22,515 nt of DNA from NCBI GenBank assembly GCA_036276235.1, contig DATBDZ010000349.1, positions 1 through 22,515 on the forward strand, in the 5' to 3' direction. The notes beneath the pieces are model-generated. The model was not told the DNA's origin, did not search any database, and saw nothing but the letters and a program-made list of their open reading frames with translations. Source of the DNA: JANWHF01 sp036276235. GTDB lineage: Bacteria > Planctomycetota > Phycisphaerae > Tepidisphaerales > Tepidisphaeraceae. A program made the translations under genes and the position numbers. This document shows positions 1 to 8,122 of this stretch, in pieces. Every line of letters starts with the position of its first letter. Positions within the stretch are counted from its first letter, which is position 1.

Positions 1-617
1 ACTTCTTTCACAATCTCCGCATGAACCGCTTCCTTCGACCGATCCGCGGCAATCAAACGATATCGCTGCGGGTCACTCTGCGCTTGCGCCAGATAATTCC
101 TTCGCACCTGCTCATGATAGCTCATCGGCCGCTGCTCGATGCGGTCCTTCGCCCGCTGCACGCGCGCCAGGCTTTTATCAGGGGGCATGTCGAGAATGAT
201 CGTCAGATCCGGCCGGCGCCCGCTGATCGCCACGTCGGCAATCGCGCTAATCTGCTCGGCGGTCAACCCGTCGCCGCCCAGTTGGTAGGCGAGCGTGCTC
301 GAGACGAAGCGGTCGCAAATGACGACTTTTCCCTCCGCCAGCGCCGGCAGAATGAGTTCCGCCATCATCTGCGAGCGGGCGGCCATGTACAGGAGCATCT
401 CGCAGCGCATGCCCATTTCGGAATTTTGGGTATCCAGAAGAATCGAGCGAATCTGCTCGCCGATGCGTGTCGATCCGGGATCGCGCACGGCGAGCACTGT
501 AAGGCCGCTGCGCTCCAATGCTTCGCGCAGCAATTGTGCCTGCGTGCTTTTGCCGCAACCTTCGGTGCCGTCGAGGACGATGAATTTGCCGCGGAGCGTT
601 TGCTGCTCATCGCGCAT
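1..617 (-). CDS. tmk: Thymidylate kinase, C-terminus cut by window edge
   Basis: Phosphorylates dTMP to dTDP with ATP in the cytoplasm, the last dedicated step towards dTTP. Reading the minus strand from ATG at 617 gives 205 residues with no stop before the edge. Visible: P-loop GTEGCGKST near residues 17-25; the dTMP-binding DPGSTRIGEQIR stretch (usually REPGGT, so the first residues deviate); CDRFVSSTLAYQ, matching the family's DRY-x-x-S-T-x-A-Y-Q; and a LID-like segment with RAKDRIEQ. Only the last few residues should be missing. The start lies inside the upstream nucleotidyltransferase gene (11-base overlap), with GGGTGAT just before it, so translation is probably coupled. Function is established knowledge for the family; the call is secure. 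Confidence 0.93.
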   Translation of the reverse strand, partial: MRDEQQTLRGKFIVLDGTEGCGKSTQAQLLREALERSGLTVLAVRDPGSTRIGEQIRSILLDTQNSEMGMRCEMLLYMAARSQMMAELILPALAEGKVVICDRFVSSTLAYQLGGDGLTAEQISAIADVAISGRRPDLTIILDMPPDKSLARVQRAKDRIEQRPMSYHEQVRRNYLAQAQSDPQRYRLIAADRSKEAVHAEIVKE

Positions 618-945
618 AGATCACCCGCGCGGAACCTAGAATGGATTTGCGGATAATGGGGTTGGTGCTCTGTTCGACCCCCCGCCGCTCGATGAGGTCC
701 ACCCGCCTGTTCAGGCTTGCGTCTAGTTCGTCCTGCATCTGGATCAGATCAAAGAGCGAAGGGCGCGCGGCGACAGCAAACGTGACCATGACGTCCACGT
801 CGCTGTCCGCGCCGAAGTCGTCAGTCAAAATGGATCCAAACAATGCGATTTCATCCACGTTCCAACGCTCGCAAAACGAAGCGATGGGCGGAAGGGGAAT
901 GGGGATCGGCAGATTCCGCAAGCGCTCGGATTCAATAACCGTCAT
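607..945 (-). CDS. MNT-type minimal nucleotidyltransferase, MntA-like
   Basis: A 112-residue protein with the pol-beta-type nucleotidyltransferase signature: LFGSILTDDFGADSDVDVMV around residues 35-54 supplies the GS helix and the paired Asp residues, and RRVDLIE near 80-86 supplies the third acidic residue. Such proteins transfer a nucleotide from NTP; many are the antitoxin half of HEPN/MNT toxin-antitoxin pairs and AMPylate the HEPN toxin. No HEPN gene is beside it: upstream is the divergent galactokinase and downstream tmk, whose start it overlaps by 11 bases. ATG at 945 is preceded by AGGAG. It may therefore be an orphan, or act on another target. The fold is clear; the substrate is unknown. 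Confidence 0.8.
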   Translation of the reverse strand: MTVIESERLRNLPIPIPLPPIASFCERWNVDEIALFGSILTDDFGADSDVDVMVTFAVAARPSLFDLIQMQDELDASLNRRVDLIERRGVEQSTNPIIRKSILGSARVIYAR

Positions 946-985
946 ACGCTCCTATCATATCATAGATTTGATCATTCAAAATGCC

Positions 986-1015
986 TTGACCGCTTTTCCA
1001 ACCCCACCTTACATT
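986..1015 (+). promoter_or_regulatory. Candidate sigma-70 promoter of galK
   Basis: TTGACC (986-991, five of six to consensus) is followed after 18 bases by TACATT (1010-1015, four of six), or after 17 by TTACAT. Transcription would begin near 1020-1022, essentially at the galK start codon. No Shine-Dalgarno-like sequence precedes galK, which fits a leaderless mRNA. The spacing and -35 box are good, the -10 box only fair. Confidence 0.45.
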
Positions 1016-1016
1016 G

Positions 1017-2195
1017 ATGTCGATGCGGAGCCCATACGCCGCCGTGCGGGAAAAATTTCTTGAAGTCTTCGGCGACGATTCCGGCAGGCTGCGGATCATC
1101 CGCGCGCCGGGACGGGTCAATCTCATTGGCGAGCATACCGACTACAACGACGGCTTTGTTCTTCCGATGGCGATCGAGCCGGAGGTGCGCGTCGCCTGCC
1201 GCGCGCGGAAGGATGATAAGGTTCGCATCGCCTCGACCGCATTTGCGGGGCAGATCGTCGAGTTCTCGATTCAGCAGACGATCGAGCGGGCCGAGCCGAA
1301 GTGGGCCAACTACATGCGCGGCGTCGCCGCCGGGCTGATCGGCGCGGGAATTCCGCTGGTCGGGATGGACGCGCTTTATGACAACACGCTGCCCGTCGGC
1401 GGCGGGCTTTCCAGCAGCGCGGCGATCGAGGTCGCCACTGCTCATGCCCTGCTCGCTCTTTCGGGCAACACGATGGACGTCGGCCGCATCGCGCTGCTTT
1501 GCCAGAAGGCGGAGCATGAATATGCGATGGTGCCTTCGGGAATCATGGATCAGACTGCAGTCGCCGCGGGCAAGGCCGGGCACGCGATGCTGCTCGATTG
1601 CCGCTCGCTGGCCAAGCAGTTCATCCCGATTGATTCGCGTGATTTGCAGATCGTGATCGTGAACAGCATGGTGCATCACGAGCTATCAGGCGGCGAGTAC
1701 GCCATGCGCCGCCACCAGTGCGAAGAGGGCGTCGCCTACTTCCATCGGCTCAATCCCTCGGTCGTCGCGCTCCGCGATGTGACGCTAGCGCAGGTGCAGG
1801 AAGCGGAAGCGAAGCTTTCGCCGGTTGTGTTCAAGCGGTGTCGGCATGTTGTGTCAGAAATCGCGCGGACAACGGCCGCCGCGCAGAAGTTGACGGCGAA
1901 GTTTTACGAAGAAGTCGGGGATCTGATGGTGCAAAGCCACCAATCGCTTCGCGACGATTACGAGGTGAGCATCCCGGAGCTGGATTTCCTCGCCGAGCAG
2001 GCAATGACAATTAAAGGCGTCTACGGCGCCCGCATGACCGGCGGAGGTTTCGGCGGATGCATCATCGCGATGACTCAGCCGCGCGCGGTCGAGCCGCTGA
2101 TTGCGCATCTGAGCAAGGTCTATCCGGAGAAGTTCAATCGTCAGCCGACGATTGTCGTGACGACCGCGACCGCGGGTGCGAGTGTCGTCGAATAG
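1017..2195 (+). CDS. galK: Galactokinase
   Basis: Phosphorylates alpha-D-galactose at C1 with ATP, the entry step of the Leloir pathway; cytoplasmic GHMP kinase. All three GHMP motifs are present: GRVNLIGEHTDY (residues 32-43, the galactokinase signature), LPVGGGLSSSAA (125-136, phosphate-binding loop) and MTGGGFGG (340-347). The Asp of GIMDQ (178) is the expected catalytic base. Length of 392 residues is normal for the family. Start is uncertain: TTG 1014, ATG 1017 and ATG 1023 are in frame and none has a ribosome-binding site. If the promoter just upstream is real, the mRNA would be leaderless and ATG 1023 favoured. No galT, galE or transporter is adjacent; the gene stands alone and ends 24 bases before a long palindrome. 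Confidence 0.95.
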   Translation: MSMRSPYAAVREKFLEVFGDDSGRLRIIRAPGRVNLIGEHTDYNDGFVLPMAIEPEVRVACRARKDDKVRIASTAFAGQIVEFSIQQTIERAEPKWANYMRGVAAGLIGAGIPLVGMDALYDNTLPVGGGLSSSAAIEVATAHALLALSGNTMDVGRIALLCQKAEHEYAMVPSGIMDQTAVAAGKAGHAMLLDCRSLAKQFIPIDSRDLQIVIVNSMVHHELSGGEYAMRRHQCEEGVAYFHRLNPSVVALRDVTLAQVQEAEAKLSPVVFKRCRHVVSEIARTTAAAQKLTAKFYEEVGDLMVQSHQSLRDDYEVSIPELDFLAEQAMTIKGVYGARMTGGGFGGCIIAMTQPRAVEPLIAHLSKVYPEKFNRQPTIVVTTATAGASVVE

Positions 2196-2219
2196 CTGTT
2201 TTTGCGATTCCGATATACC

Positions 2220-2295
2220 GTCATGCTGAGGTACTCCGAAGCATCTGGCTGGATTACCTAAGTGGGCCAGATGCTTCGGAGTACCTCAGCATGAC
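2220..2295. repeat. Palindromic repeat family A, copy 1
   Basis: Perfect 30-base inverted repeat (2220-2249 with 2266-2295) around a 16-base loop. The left arm begins GTCATGCTGAGGTACTCCGA and ends GCATCTGGC. It lies 24 bases after the galK stop. Two further copies occur at 9558 and 20625, all just downstream of a stop codon. As RNA it would form a very stable hairpin. It could end or protect transcripts, but there is no U-tract, so it is listed as a repeat and not a terminator. Confidence 0.92.
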
Positions 2296-2443
2296 AGTTC
2301 CTTGCGATGACATTTGAGAAATGTAGCCGGGTATTTTCGCAAGACCACGATTTTCCCTCGCATCGGTATAGTCAATCGGCGACTCGCGCATCTGGCTCGA
2401 ATCGCCCGGAATCCTCCACTTACTTTTCAGGAGTTTGCAGAAA

Positions 2444-3238
2444 ATGGATCGACTCAAGAATCGCTTCGGCGCTTTCGTTTTGGCTGCGATGCTGCTCGTC
2501 CCGGCCGGCCGCACTCTGTTGGCCGATGACAAGCCGGCTGCCGCCAGCAGTTCGGCGCAGGCCGGTGAACCCAACACGCTCACCGACGCCGAGAAGCAGG
2601 CGGGTTGGAAGCTGCTGTTCGACGGCAAATCGACCGACGGTTGGCATAACTTCCGCCAGAAGACTGTGAACCCGGGTTGGCAGGTGAAGGATGGAATGCT
2701 CGTCTGTGCCGACCCGAAGACCGCCAAGGATCTTTGCACGAATGAGCAGTACGGCTGGTTTGAGCTGAGCCTCGAATACAATATTACTCACGCCGGCAAC
2801 AGCGGGATTCTGTATCACGTCAGTGAAGAAGGCCGCGGCGCGACCTGGTCCACCGGGCCGGAATTCCAGCTTGAGGACAACGAAGCCGCCGCCGACAAGC
2901 AACGATGCGGCTGGCTTTATGAGCTGTATCAACCGCCGATTGACCCTAAGACCGGCAAAACGCTCGACGCCACCAAGCCGGTCGGCGAATGGAACCACGT
3001 CCGCCTGCTCATCTCGCCCGAGAAGTGCGAGCATGACATCAATGGCGTGAAGTATTTCGAGTACGTCCTGAACAGCGATGACTTCAACAAGCGCGTCGCC
3101 AAGAGCAAGTTTAACAGGACAAATCGCGGCATGGAGAACTTCGCCAAGTTTGACAAGGGCTTCCTCGCCCTGCAAGGCGATCACGGCTCGGTATCGTTCC
3201 GCAATATCAAGATTCGGGTGATTGAGGATAAGAAGTAA
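2444..3238 (+). CDS. Secreted DUF1080 (3-keto-disaccharide hydrolase type) protein
   Basis: A 264-residue exported protein of the DUF1080 family, a concanavalin-like sandwich that some members use to hydrolyse 3-keto-glycosides. Residues 1-30 form a signal peptide (MDRLKNR, hydrophobic FVLAAMLLV, then a polar stretch). Family landmarks in order: WKLLFDGKSTDGW, NSGILYHV, GPEFQLEDN, GEWNHVRLL, and a final FRNIKIR strand. ATG 2444 was chosen because CAGGAG ends 10 bases before it; the in-frame TTG at 2435 would sit almost on top of that site. TATAGT at 2367-2372 might be a -10 box, but no matching -35 is seen. Family membership is firm; substrate is inferred only as a sugar derivative. Confidence 0.88.
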   Translation: MDRLKNRFGAFVLAAMLLVPAGRTLLADDKPAAASSSAQAGEPNTLTDAEKQAGWKLLFDGKSTDGWHNFRQKTVNPGWQVKDGMLVCADPKTAKDLCTNEQYGWFELSLEYNITHAGNSGILYHVSEEGRGATWSTGPEFQLEDNEAAADKQRCGWLYELYQPPIDPKTGKTLDATKPVGEWNHVRLLISPEKCEHDINGVKYFEYVLNSDDFNKRVAKSKFNRTNRGMENFAKFDKGFLALQGDHGSVSFRNIKIRVIEDKK

Positions 3239-3259
3239 GGACAGGGTGCCGTCTTAGAA

Positions 3260-3385
3260 CCCTCTCCCCTGTACTCAGGGGAGAGGGCAGGGTGAGGGGA
3301 CAGCGTGTCGCGAAACGGCGCGGTTCGCAAGATTGACGCTTCGTCCCCTCACCCCAACCCTCTCCCCTGAGTACAGGGGAGAGGG
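3260..3385. repeat. Composite palindromic element, family B, copy 1
   Basis: Two hairpin units face each other. Left unit: stem CCCTCTCCCCTG with loop TACT (3260-3287). Right unit: the same stem with loop AGTA (3358-3385). Including the flanking CAGGGTGAGGGGAC and GTCCCCTCACC segments, the two halves also form an approximately 40-bp inverted repeat with each other. The 41-base centre resembles, in reverse complement, the centre of the copy at 13383, so this is a defined element of about 126 bases and not just simple sequence. It lies between the DUF1080 stop and the next gene's start at 3501. Confidence 0.9.
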
Positions 3386-3500
3386 AGAACGCGTACAACC
3401 CGCATCGCGCGTGCGGAACTTCCAGCTGCCACTCGTTGGGATGCTGCCCGGTCGCACTCGCCGAATGAGCCTAGATTTCACGATCAATAATGGAGCTGCC

Positions 3501-4772
3501 ATGAGAACCAGCCTTTTTTTATGCATCCTTGCGATCGCTTCAATGGTCGCGAGTGACGCGCGCGCCGCCGATCCCATTCCTCAACCGATCCTGCTCTGGC
3601 CCAACGGCGCTCCGGGCGCGACCGGCACGAGCGACGAAGACAAGCCCGCCGTCACCGTTTATCTCCCGGACCCCGCCAAGAATACCGGCGCGGCGATCCT
3701 GGTCTGCCCCGGCGGCGGATACAGCACGCGGTGCATTGATTTCGAGGGCACGCTCGTCGAGAGCTGGCTGCGCGAGCACGGCATCGCCGCTTTCATTTTG
3801 CGATATCGCATTCGCCCGCTGTACGGCCCGAAGGAATGGCTCGGCGATGCGCAGCGCGGGATGCAGTTCGTTCGCGCCCACGCCAGCGAATATCACATCT
3901 CTCCTAATCGCATCGGGATCATCGGCTTCTCCGCCGGCGCTGATTTGGCGGCGAACACCGCCTTCCGAACGACTCCCGGTAAACCCGACGCCGCCGATCC
4001 GCTTGAGCGCGTCTCGACACGGCCCGATTTCCTGATCCTCGGCTACGGCTCTGCAAACGCGCCGGCAGCGAGCGCCGACACCGGCGCCGCGCCTTCGGCC
4101 CCGCCGACTTTCATGTTCTGCACCGCCGAAGACATGAGCCATCTAACCGGAATGATGACGCTCTACTCGACTCTGCGTCGCCAGCGCGTGCCGGCCGAAG
4201 CGCATTTCTTCCAGAGCGGCGAGCATGGCGTCGGCTTCGCACAGGGCGACCCGACGCTCGGCGAATGGCCGCAGCTCATGTTCAACTGGGTGCGAGCCAA
4301 TGGATTTCTCAGCGGCGAAACGCGCGTCGCAATGCGCGGCATGGTGAAGCTCGACGGCGAGCCCCTGGCGCGCGGCTCTGTCATTTTCACACCCATCGAC
4401 ATCGTCGGCGCACCGCCGGCGATTGGTTACGTCTTCAACACCGGCCCCGTGCGCGGCGAATACGCCATCCGCGCCGCCCAGGGCCCGGTCCCCGGAAAAT
4501 ATCGCATCGAAGTCCGGCAAGATGCCGTCCGCTGGACGAGCAACGCACAAGATCAAATGCAGCTCGCGATGAACCAAAAGGCCCGCGCCGGCACAATGAC
4601 GGACGCCGATCGCAAGGAGTATGCCGAGTGGGCGCGCAAGCGCGATCTATCGCCGAGCATTCAGCAGCAACGCGTCTATCGGAAGCACAAGCCGAATGAT
4701 GCCGCGGAAATGATCGTCGAAATCAAGGCGGGAGATGAGAATCACTTCGATATTGATGTGGCGAGTCATTAA
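3501..4772 (+). CDS. Secreted alpha/beta-hydrolase (acetylxylan-esterase-like) with C-terminal beta domain
   Basis: A 423-residue exported esterase. Signal peptide at residues 1-24 (MRTSLFLCILAIASMVASDA). The hydrolase part shows the oxyanion motif PGGGY (70-74), the nucleophile elbow GFSAG with Ser144, an acidic TAED segment and His242 in GEHGVG, as in BD-FAE/acetylxylan-esterase-like enzymes. From about residue 275 a second part begins with VKLDGEPLARGSVIFTPID and PGKYRIEV, a beta-sandwich-like pattern common in planctomycete lipoproteins. ATG 3501 has GGAG five bases upstream; an upstream in-frame extension to 3333 would only translate the family B repeat. Esterase activity on acetylated or feruloylated polysaccharide is inferred. 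Confidence 0.85.
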   Translation: MRTSLFLCILAIASMVASDARAADPIPQPILLWPNGAPGATGTSDEDKPAVTVYLPDPAKNTGAAILVCPGGGYSTRCIDFEGTLVESWLREHGIAAFILRYRIRPLYGPKEWLGDAQRGMQFVRAHASEYHISPNRIGIIGFSAGADLAANTAFRTTPGKPDAADPLERVSTRPDFLILGYGSANAPAASADTGAAPSAPPTFMFCTAEDMSHLTGMMTLYSTLRRQRVPAEAHFFQSGEHGVGFAQGDPTLGEWPQLMFNWVRANGFLSGETRVAMRGMVKLDGEPLARGSVIFTPIDIVGAPPAIGYVFNTGPVRGEYAIRAAQGPVPGKYRIEVRQDAVRWTSNAQDQMQLAMNQKARAGTMTDADRKEYAEWARKRDLSPSIQQQRVYRKHKPNDAAEMIVEIKAGDENHFDIDVASH

Positions 4773-4792
4773 CCGCCCAAGCCGCTGGGCGG
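4773..4792 (+). terminator. Hairpin directly after the hydrolase gene
   Basis: CCGCCCA (4773-4779) pairs with TGGGCGG (4786-4792) immediately after the TAA. No T-run follows, so if it terminates transcription it is not a classical intrinsic terminator. Confidence 0.3.
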
Positions 4793-5101
4793 GGGATTGA
4801 GGGTTGGCAGCCGGATTTTCACGTCGGCGGCGGCCGGCGGGCTTGGCGGGCATGGTCTGTTCCGGAACTGGGATCGCCAAAAAAGATTCGTCGAGACTGC
4901 GACCAGACGCCTTTTGGCGCGTTGTGGCAATGTCGTCGGTTTATCCGGCCCACTCTTCACGCGTTGGCAGGCCGGAAGTTACAACAAATTGTCGTAGGAT
5001 TACAAGAACGTTGTGCCGACTTTGAAGTATGCTTATTAGTATGAGGGGCGTTTTCGTCCGGAAAACGCCAGTGTCGGCAGGACCACTCAACAGGGATCGG
5101 T
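4793..5101. other. Intergenic region ahead of the DUF1592-DUF1552 operon
   Basis: No convincing gene is seen here. A weak candidate promoter is TTGTGC (5011-5016), 17-base spacer, TATTAG (5034-5039), about 60 bases before the operon start. The segment 4940-5045 is clearly more AT-rich than its surroundings, as expected for a promoter region. AGGG at about 5093 serves as the ribosome-binding site of the next gene. Confidence 0.35.
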
Positions 5102-8100
5102 ATGGGAATGGTTCGATTGAGATTCCCCTTTTCGGGCGCGTCAATCGCGTTGTTGGCGATTGGTTTCTGCACGACGGCCGCTTCGGCCGCGCCGGCTCCA
5201 GAGCCGACTGAGCAATTCCGCAAGCAGATTCAGCCGCTGCTAGCCAAATATTGCTACGATTGCCACGGCGACGGCGAGAAAAAGGGCGGCATCGCCTTTG
5301 ACGAACTCAAGACAGACGATCAACTGCTGAATAATCGCGATCTGTGGTGGCGGGTCCTCAAGAACACGCGCACGGGCCTGATGCCGCCGCAGAAAAAGCC
5401 GCACCCAAATCAAGAGCAACTGGTTGAATTGGCCAACTGGATTAAGTACGGGGCTTTCGGCATCGATCCGGAAAATCCTGATCCGGGTCGCGTCACGCTT
5501 CGGCGGCTCAATCGCGTTGAATATCGCAATACCATCAAAGATCTGATGGGTGTGGACTACAACACGACCGAAGAATTCCCGCCTGATGATACAGGTTACG
5601 GCTTTGATACCATCGGCGACGTCCTGAGCTTCTCCCCCCTGCTGCTCGAAAAGTACATGAAGGCGGCGGAGGTGATCGTTAAGGGCGGCGTGCCGCTCGT
5701 GGCACGCACGATTCCGGAATGGAATATCCCTGGCCGCTCCTTCAAGAGCACCGAAGCCGGCGTCAGTGCCGAGCGGCTGTCCTTCTATAAGGAAGCGACG
5801 GTATCCAGCTCGTACATTAACACACAGGCCGCCGACTACATCCTCAAGTTGACTGTTTCCGTTCGTGGCGATTTCAATTTCGATCCAGGCCGCATCAACC
5901 TTGTGCTCAAGGTTGACGGCAAGGAGCAATGGACGCACGAGTTTAAGTGGGACAATGGCCGCAAGTTCCAGTTTGATATTCCGCAGACTTGGGACACTGG
6001 CAATCACGCCCTCGCGCTGGAAGTGCATCCGCTGACGCCACCCGAGCAGCGGCGAACGAATATCGATATGCAGATTCAGTCGCTGGTCATCGCCGGCCCG
6101 ACTGATCCGAAATTCTGGAATGTCTCGAAGAATTACGCCCGCTTCTTCCCGCGCCCCGAGCCGCCGAAGGATCCCGCCGAGCGGCGCGAATATGCCCGCG
6201 AGGTGCTGACGGCTTTCACGAAGAAGGCGTTTCGCCGCCCGACAGATGCCGTGACGGTTGCTAAGCTCGTTAAAATCGCCGAGGCAGGATGGTCGGCACC
6301 CGGCAAGCAATTCGAGCAGGGCATCGGCGAGGCGATGATCGCCACGCTCTCCTCGCCACGCTTCCTCTTCCGCGTCGAGCAGACGATCAAGAGCAAGCCC
6401 GATGAGATGTACTCGAAGATCGATGAGTATTCGCTAGCCAATCGCCTGTCATACTTCCTCTGGTCAACGATGCCCGATGATGAGTTGATGGACCTTGCCA
6501 ATCGCGGCGAGCTTCGCAAGAACTACGCCGCCCAGGTGAAGCGGCTGATGAGCGATGAGCGGGCCGTTGCGATGGTGCACAACTTCACCGGCCAATGGCT
6601 GCAACTTCGCGACGTGGACAGCATCGCGATCGATGCCCGCGTCGTTCTGGCGCGCGACACCAACACCGAGAAAGAACTCCAAGCGCAGCTCGCCCAACGT
6701 GGCCGCGGTTTTGGCCAATTTAATCAGAATCAGCAAGGCCGCGGCAGAAATGGTCAGCCGATCGCCGCAAACGGCGCGGCACAGCCGAACGCGAACGGGG
6801 CAAATCCCACCGCGCCCAATGGAGCTAATGGTGCCGCGCCGGCCGCGGCAACGGGTGCGATGCCCGCGACAGCGGGAACGGGAACGACTCCGGCTCCAGC
6901 AGGAACTGGCACGACGCCCGCCCGGGCGATCGCAAACGCAGCTCCCGGAACTGGCGCTCCTTCGACGGGCGCTCCTGCCACCGGAACACCCGTGGCCGGA
7001 ACGCCAGCGACTGCAACACCGGCGACCGGCGCTCCTGCAACGGGTACACCGCCCACGGTCGTTGCGAACACGACCGGCGGAGGTCCAGAGGCACCGGCCG
7101 TCGCAAACGGCGCGGCTGCCGGCGCTGGGGCGACACCCCCCGCCGCCAACGGTGCCAATCCTGCGGCTGCCGTTGCCAATGCCAACGGCCAACCCGCTGC
7201 CGCTGGTGCTCGTGGCGCGTTTGCCAACGGTCGTGGACAGCGTGGGTTCGGAGGTCGCGGACGATTCGGTCAGCCCGCCGTCCAGCTTGATGGCCCGCTT
7301 CGCACCGCGATGCGCTCCGAGCCGGAAATGCTCTTCGAGACGATCGTTCGCGAAGATCGATCGCTCCTGGAGTTGCTCGATTGCAACTACACTTTCGTCA
7401 ATGCCAGCCTCGGCAAGCTTTACGGCATCCAGAACGTCGTCGGCACCGACATGCAGCGCGTTGATCTTGCCAAAGACAGCCCGCGCGGCGGACTGCTGAC
7501 GATGGGATCGTTGCTGGTGGTGACTTCCAACCCGACTCGCACTTCCCCCGTCAAACGCGGGCAGTTCATCCTCGACAATATCCTGGGCATGCCGGCCCCG
7601 CCGCCGCCGCCTGATATTCCGGTGCTGGAAGACGCCGCCAAGGGTTTGGATCACGATCCGACTTTCCGCGAAGTGTTGGAATTGCATCGCGATAAGCCGC
7701 TGTGCAAGTCGTGCCATGCTCGCATGGATCCCCTCGGATTGTCGCTGGAGAACTTCAACGCCCTTGGAATGTTCCGCGACAAAGAGCGCGGCCAAACGAT
7801 TGACGCCTCGGGCCAGTTGCTGACCGGCGAAAAATTCAAGGATGTGCGGGAGCTGAAGCAAATCCTCGTGACTAATCACCAGGATGACTTCTATCGCTGC
7901 CTCACCGAAAAAATGCTGACTTACGCATTGGGCCGGGGTTTGGAATACTATGACGTGGAGACGGTCGATCGGATTGTTGACCGCCTGAAGAAGGAGAACG
8001 GCCGTTACTCCGTATTGCTGACCGGCATCGTGGAATCGGCGCCGTTCCAGGAAAAACGGAATTTCGTGGCCCCGCCGGAGCGGAAGCCCGAGCAGCGTGC

Positions 8101-8122
8101 CCAGTTGGATGTGCACCCATGA
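5102..8122 (+). CDS. Large c-type cytochrome protein with DUF1587/1595/1592/1588/1585 domains
   Basis: A 1006-residue exported protein of the family abundant in planctomycetes and usually paired with DUF1552. It starts with a signal peptide (about residues 1-29), then a cytochrome-like module with CYDCH (51-55). Next come DUF1587 (RVTLRRLNRVEYRNTI from residue 130), a probable carbohydrate-binding-like beta region (about 240-340), DUF1595 (about 363-425, FTKKAFRRP), DUF1592 (from about 442, NRLSYFLWSTMPDDEL), DUF1588 (about 793-865, SNPTRTSPVKRGQFIL) and DUF1585 (about 905-985). A second haem motif CKSCH sits at 868-872. DUF1592 is split by a low-complexity insertion (about 533-725). The biochemical role is not established for the family; electron transfer coupled to polysaccharide or sugar breakdown is inference. 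ATG 5102 follows AGGG with 7-base spacing. Confidence 0.9.
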   Translation: MGMVRLRFPFSGASIALLAIGFCTTAASAAPAPEPTEQFRKQIQPLLAKYCYDCHGDGEKKGGIAFDELKTDDQLLNNRDLWWRVLKNTRTGLMPPQKKPHPNQEQLVELANWIKYGAFGIDPENPDPGRVTLRRLNRVEYRNTIKDLMGVDYNTTEEFPPDDTGYGFDTIGDVLSFSPLLLEKYMKAAEVIVKGGVPLVARTIPEWNIPGRSFKSTEAGVSAERLSFYKEATVSSSYINTQAADYILKLTVSVRGDFNFDPGRINLVLKVDGKEQWTHEFKWDNGRKFQFDIPQTWDTGNHALALEVHPLTPPEQRRTNIDMQIQSLVIAGPTDPKFWNVSKNYARFFPRPEPPKDPAERREYAREVLTAFTKKAFRRPTDAVTVAKLVKIAEAGWSAPGKQFEQGIGEAMIATLSSPRFLFRVEQTIKSKPDEMYSKIDEYSLANRLSYFLWSTMPDDELMDLANRGELRKNYAAQVKRLMSDERAVAMVHNFTGQWLQLRDVDSIAIDARVVLARDTNTEKELQAQLAQRGRGFGQFNQNQQGRGRNGQPIAANGAAQPNANGANPTAPNGANGAAPAAATGAMPATAGTGTTPAPAGTGTTPARAIANAAPGTGAPSTGAPATGTPVAGTPATATPATGAPATGTPPTVVANTTGGGPEAPAVANGAAAGAGATPPAANGANPAAAVANANGQPAAAGARGAFANGRGQRGFGGRGRFGQPAVQLDGPLRTAMRSEPEMLFETIVREDRSLLELLDCNYTFVNASLGKLYGIQNVVGTDMQRVDLAKDSPRGGLLTMGSLLVVTSNPTRTSPVKRGQFILDNILGMPAPPPPPDIPVLEDAAKGLDHDPTFREVLELHRDKPLCKSCHARMDPLGLSLENFNALGMFRDKERGQTIDASGQLLTGEKFKDVRELKQILVTNHQDDFYRCLTEKMLTYALGRGLEYYDVETVDRIVDRLKKENGRYSVLLTGIVESAPFQEKRNFVAPPERKPEQRAQLDVHP
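6698..7276 (+). repeat. Low-complexity repeat-rich insertion inside the DUF1592 gene
   Basis: Encodes about 190 residues almost entirely of Ala, Gly, Pro, Thr, Asn and Val, with degenerate in-frame repeats such as GTGTTPAPA, TGAPATGTP and NGANPTAP, bordered at both ends by Arg/Gly/Gln-rich stretches (RGRGFGQF, GRGQRGFGGRG). It splits DUF1592 between QWLQLRDVDSIAIDARV and LRTAMRSEPEMLFETI, which are normally near each other. The reading frame stays open throughout, so it is translated. It looks like a disordered linker grown by repeat expansion. Confidence 0.85.

Noticed and set aside
607..1016. HEPN/MNT toxin-antitoxin pair
   Set aside because: Only the MNT half is present; the short minus-strand frame upstream (to 1126) is the shadow of galK and shows no HEPN R-x4-6-H motif.
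3333..3500. N-terminal extension of the hydrolase gene upstream to 3333
   Set aside because: It would only translate the palindromic repeat and precede a proper signal peptide; ATG 3501 has its own GGAG at five bases, unlike the case at 13337.
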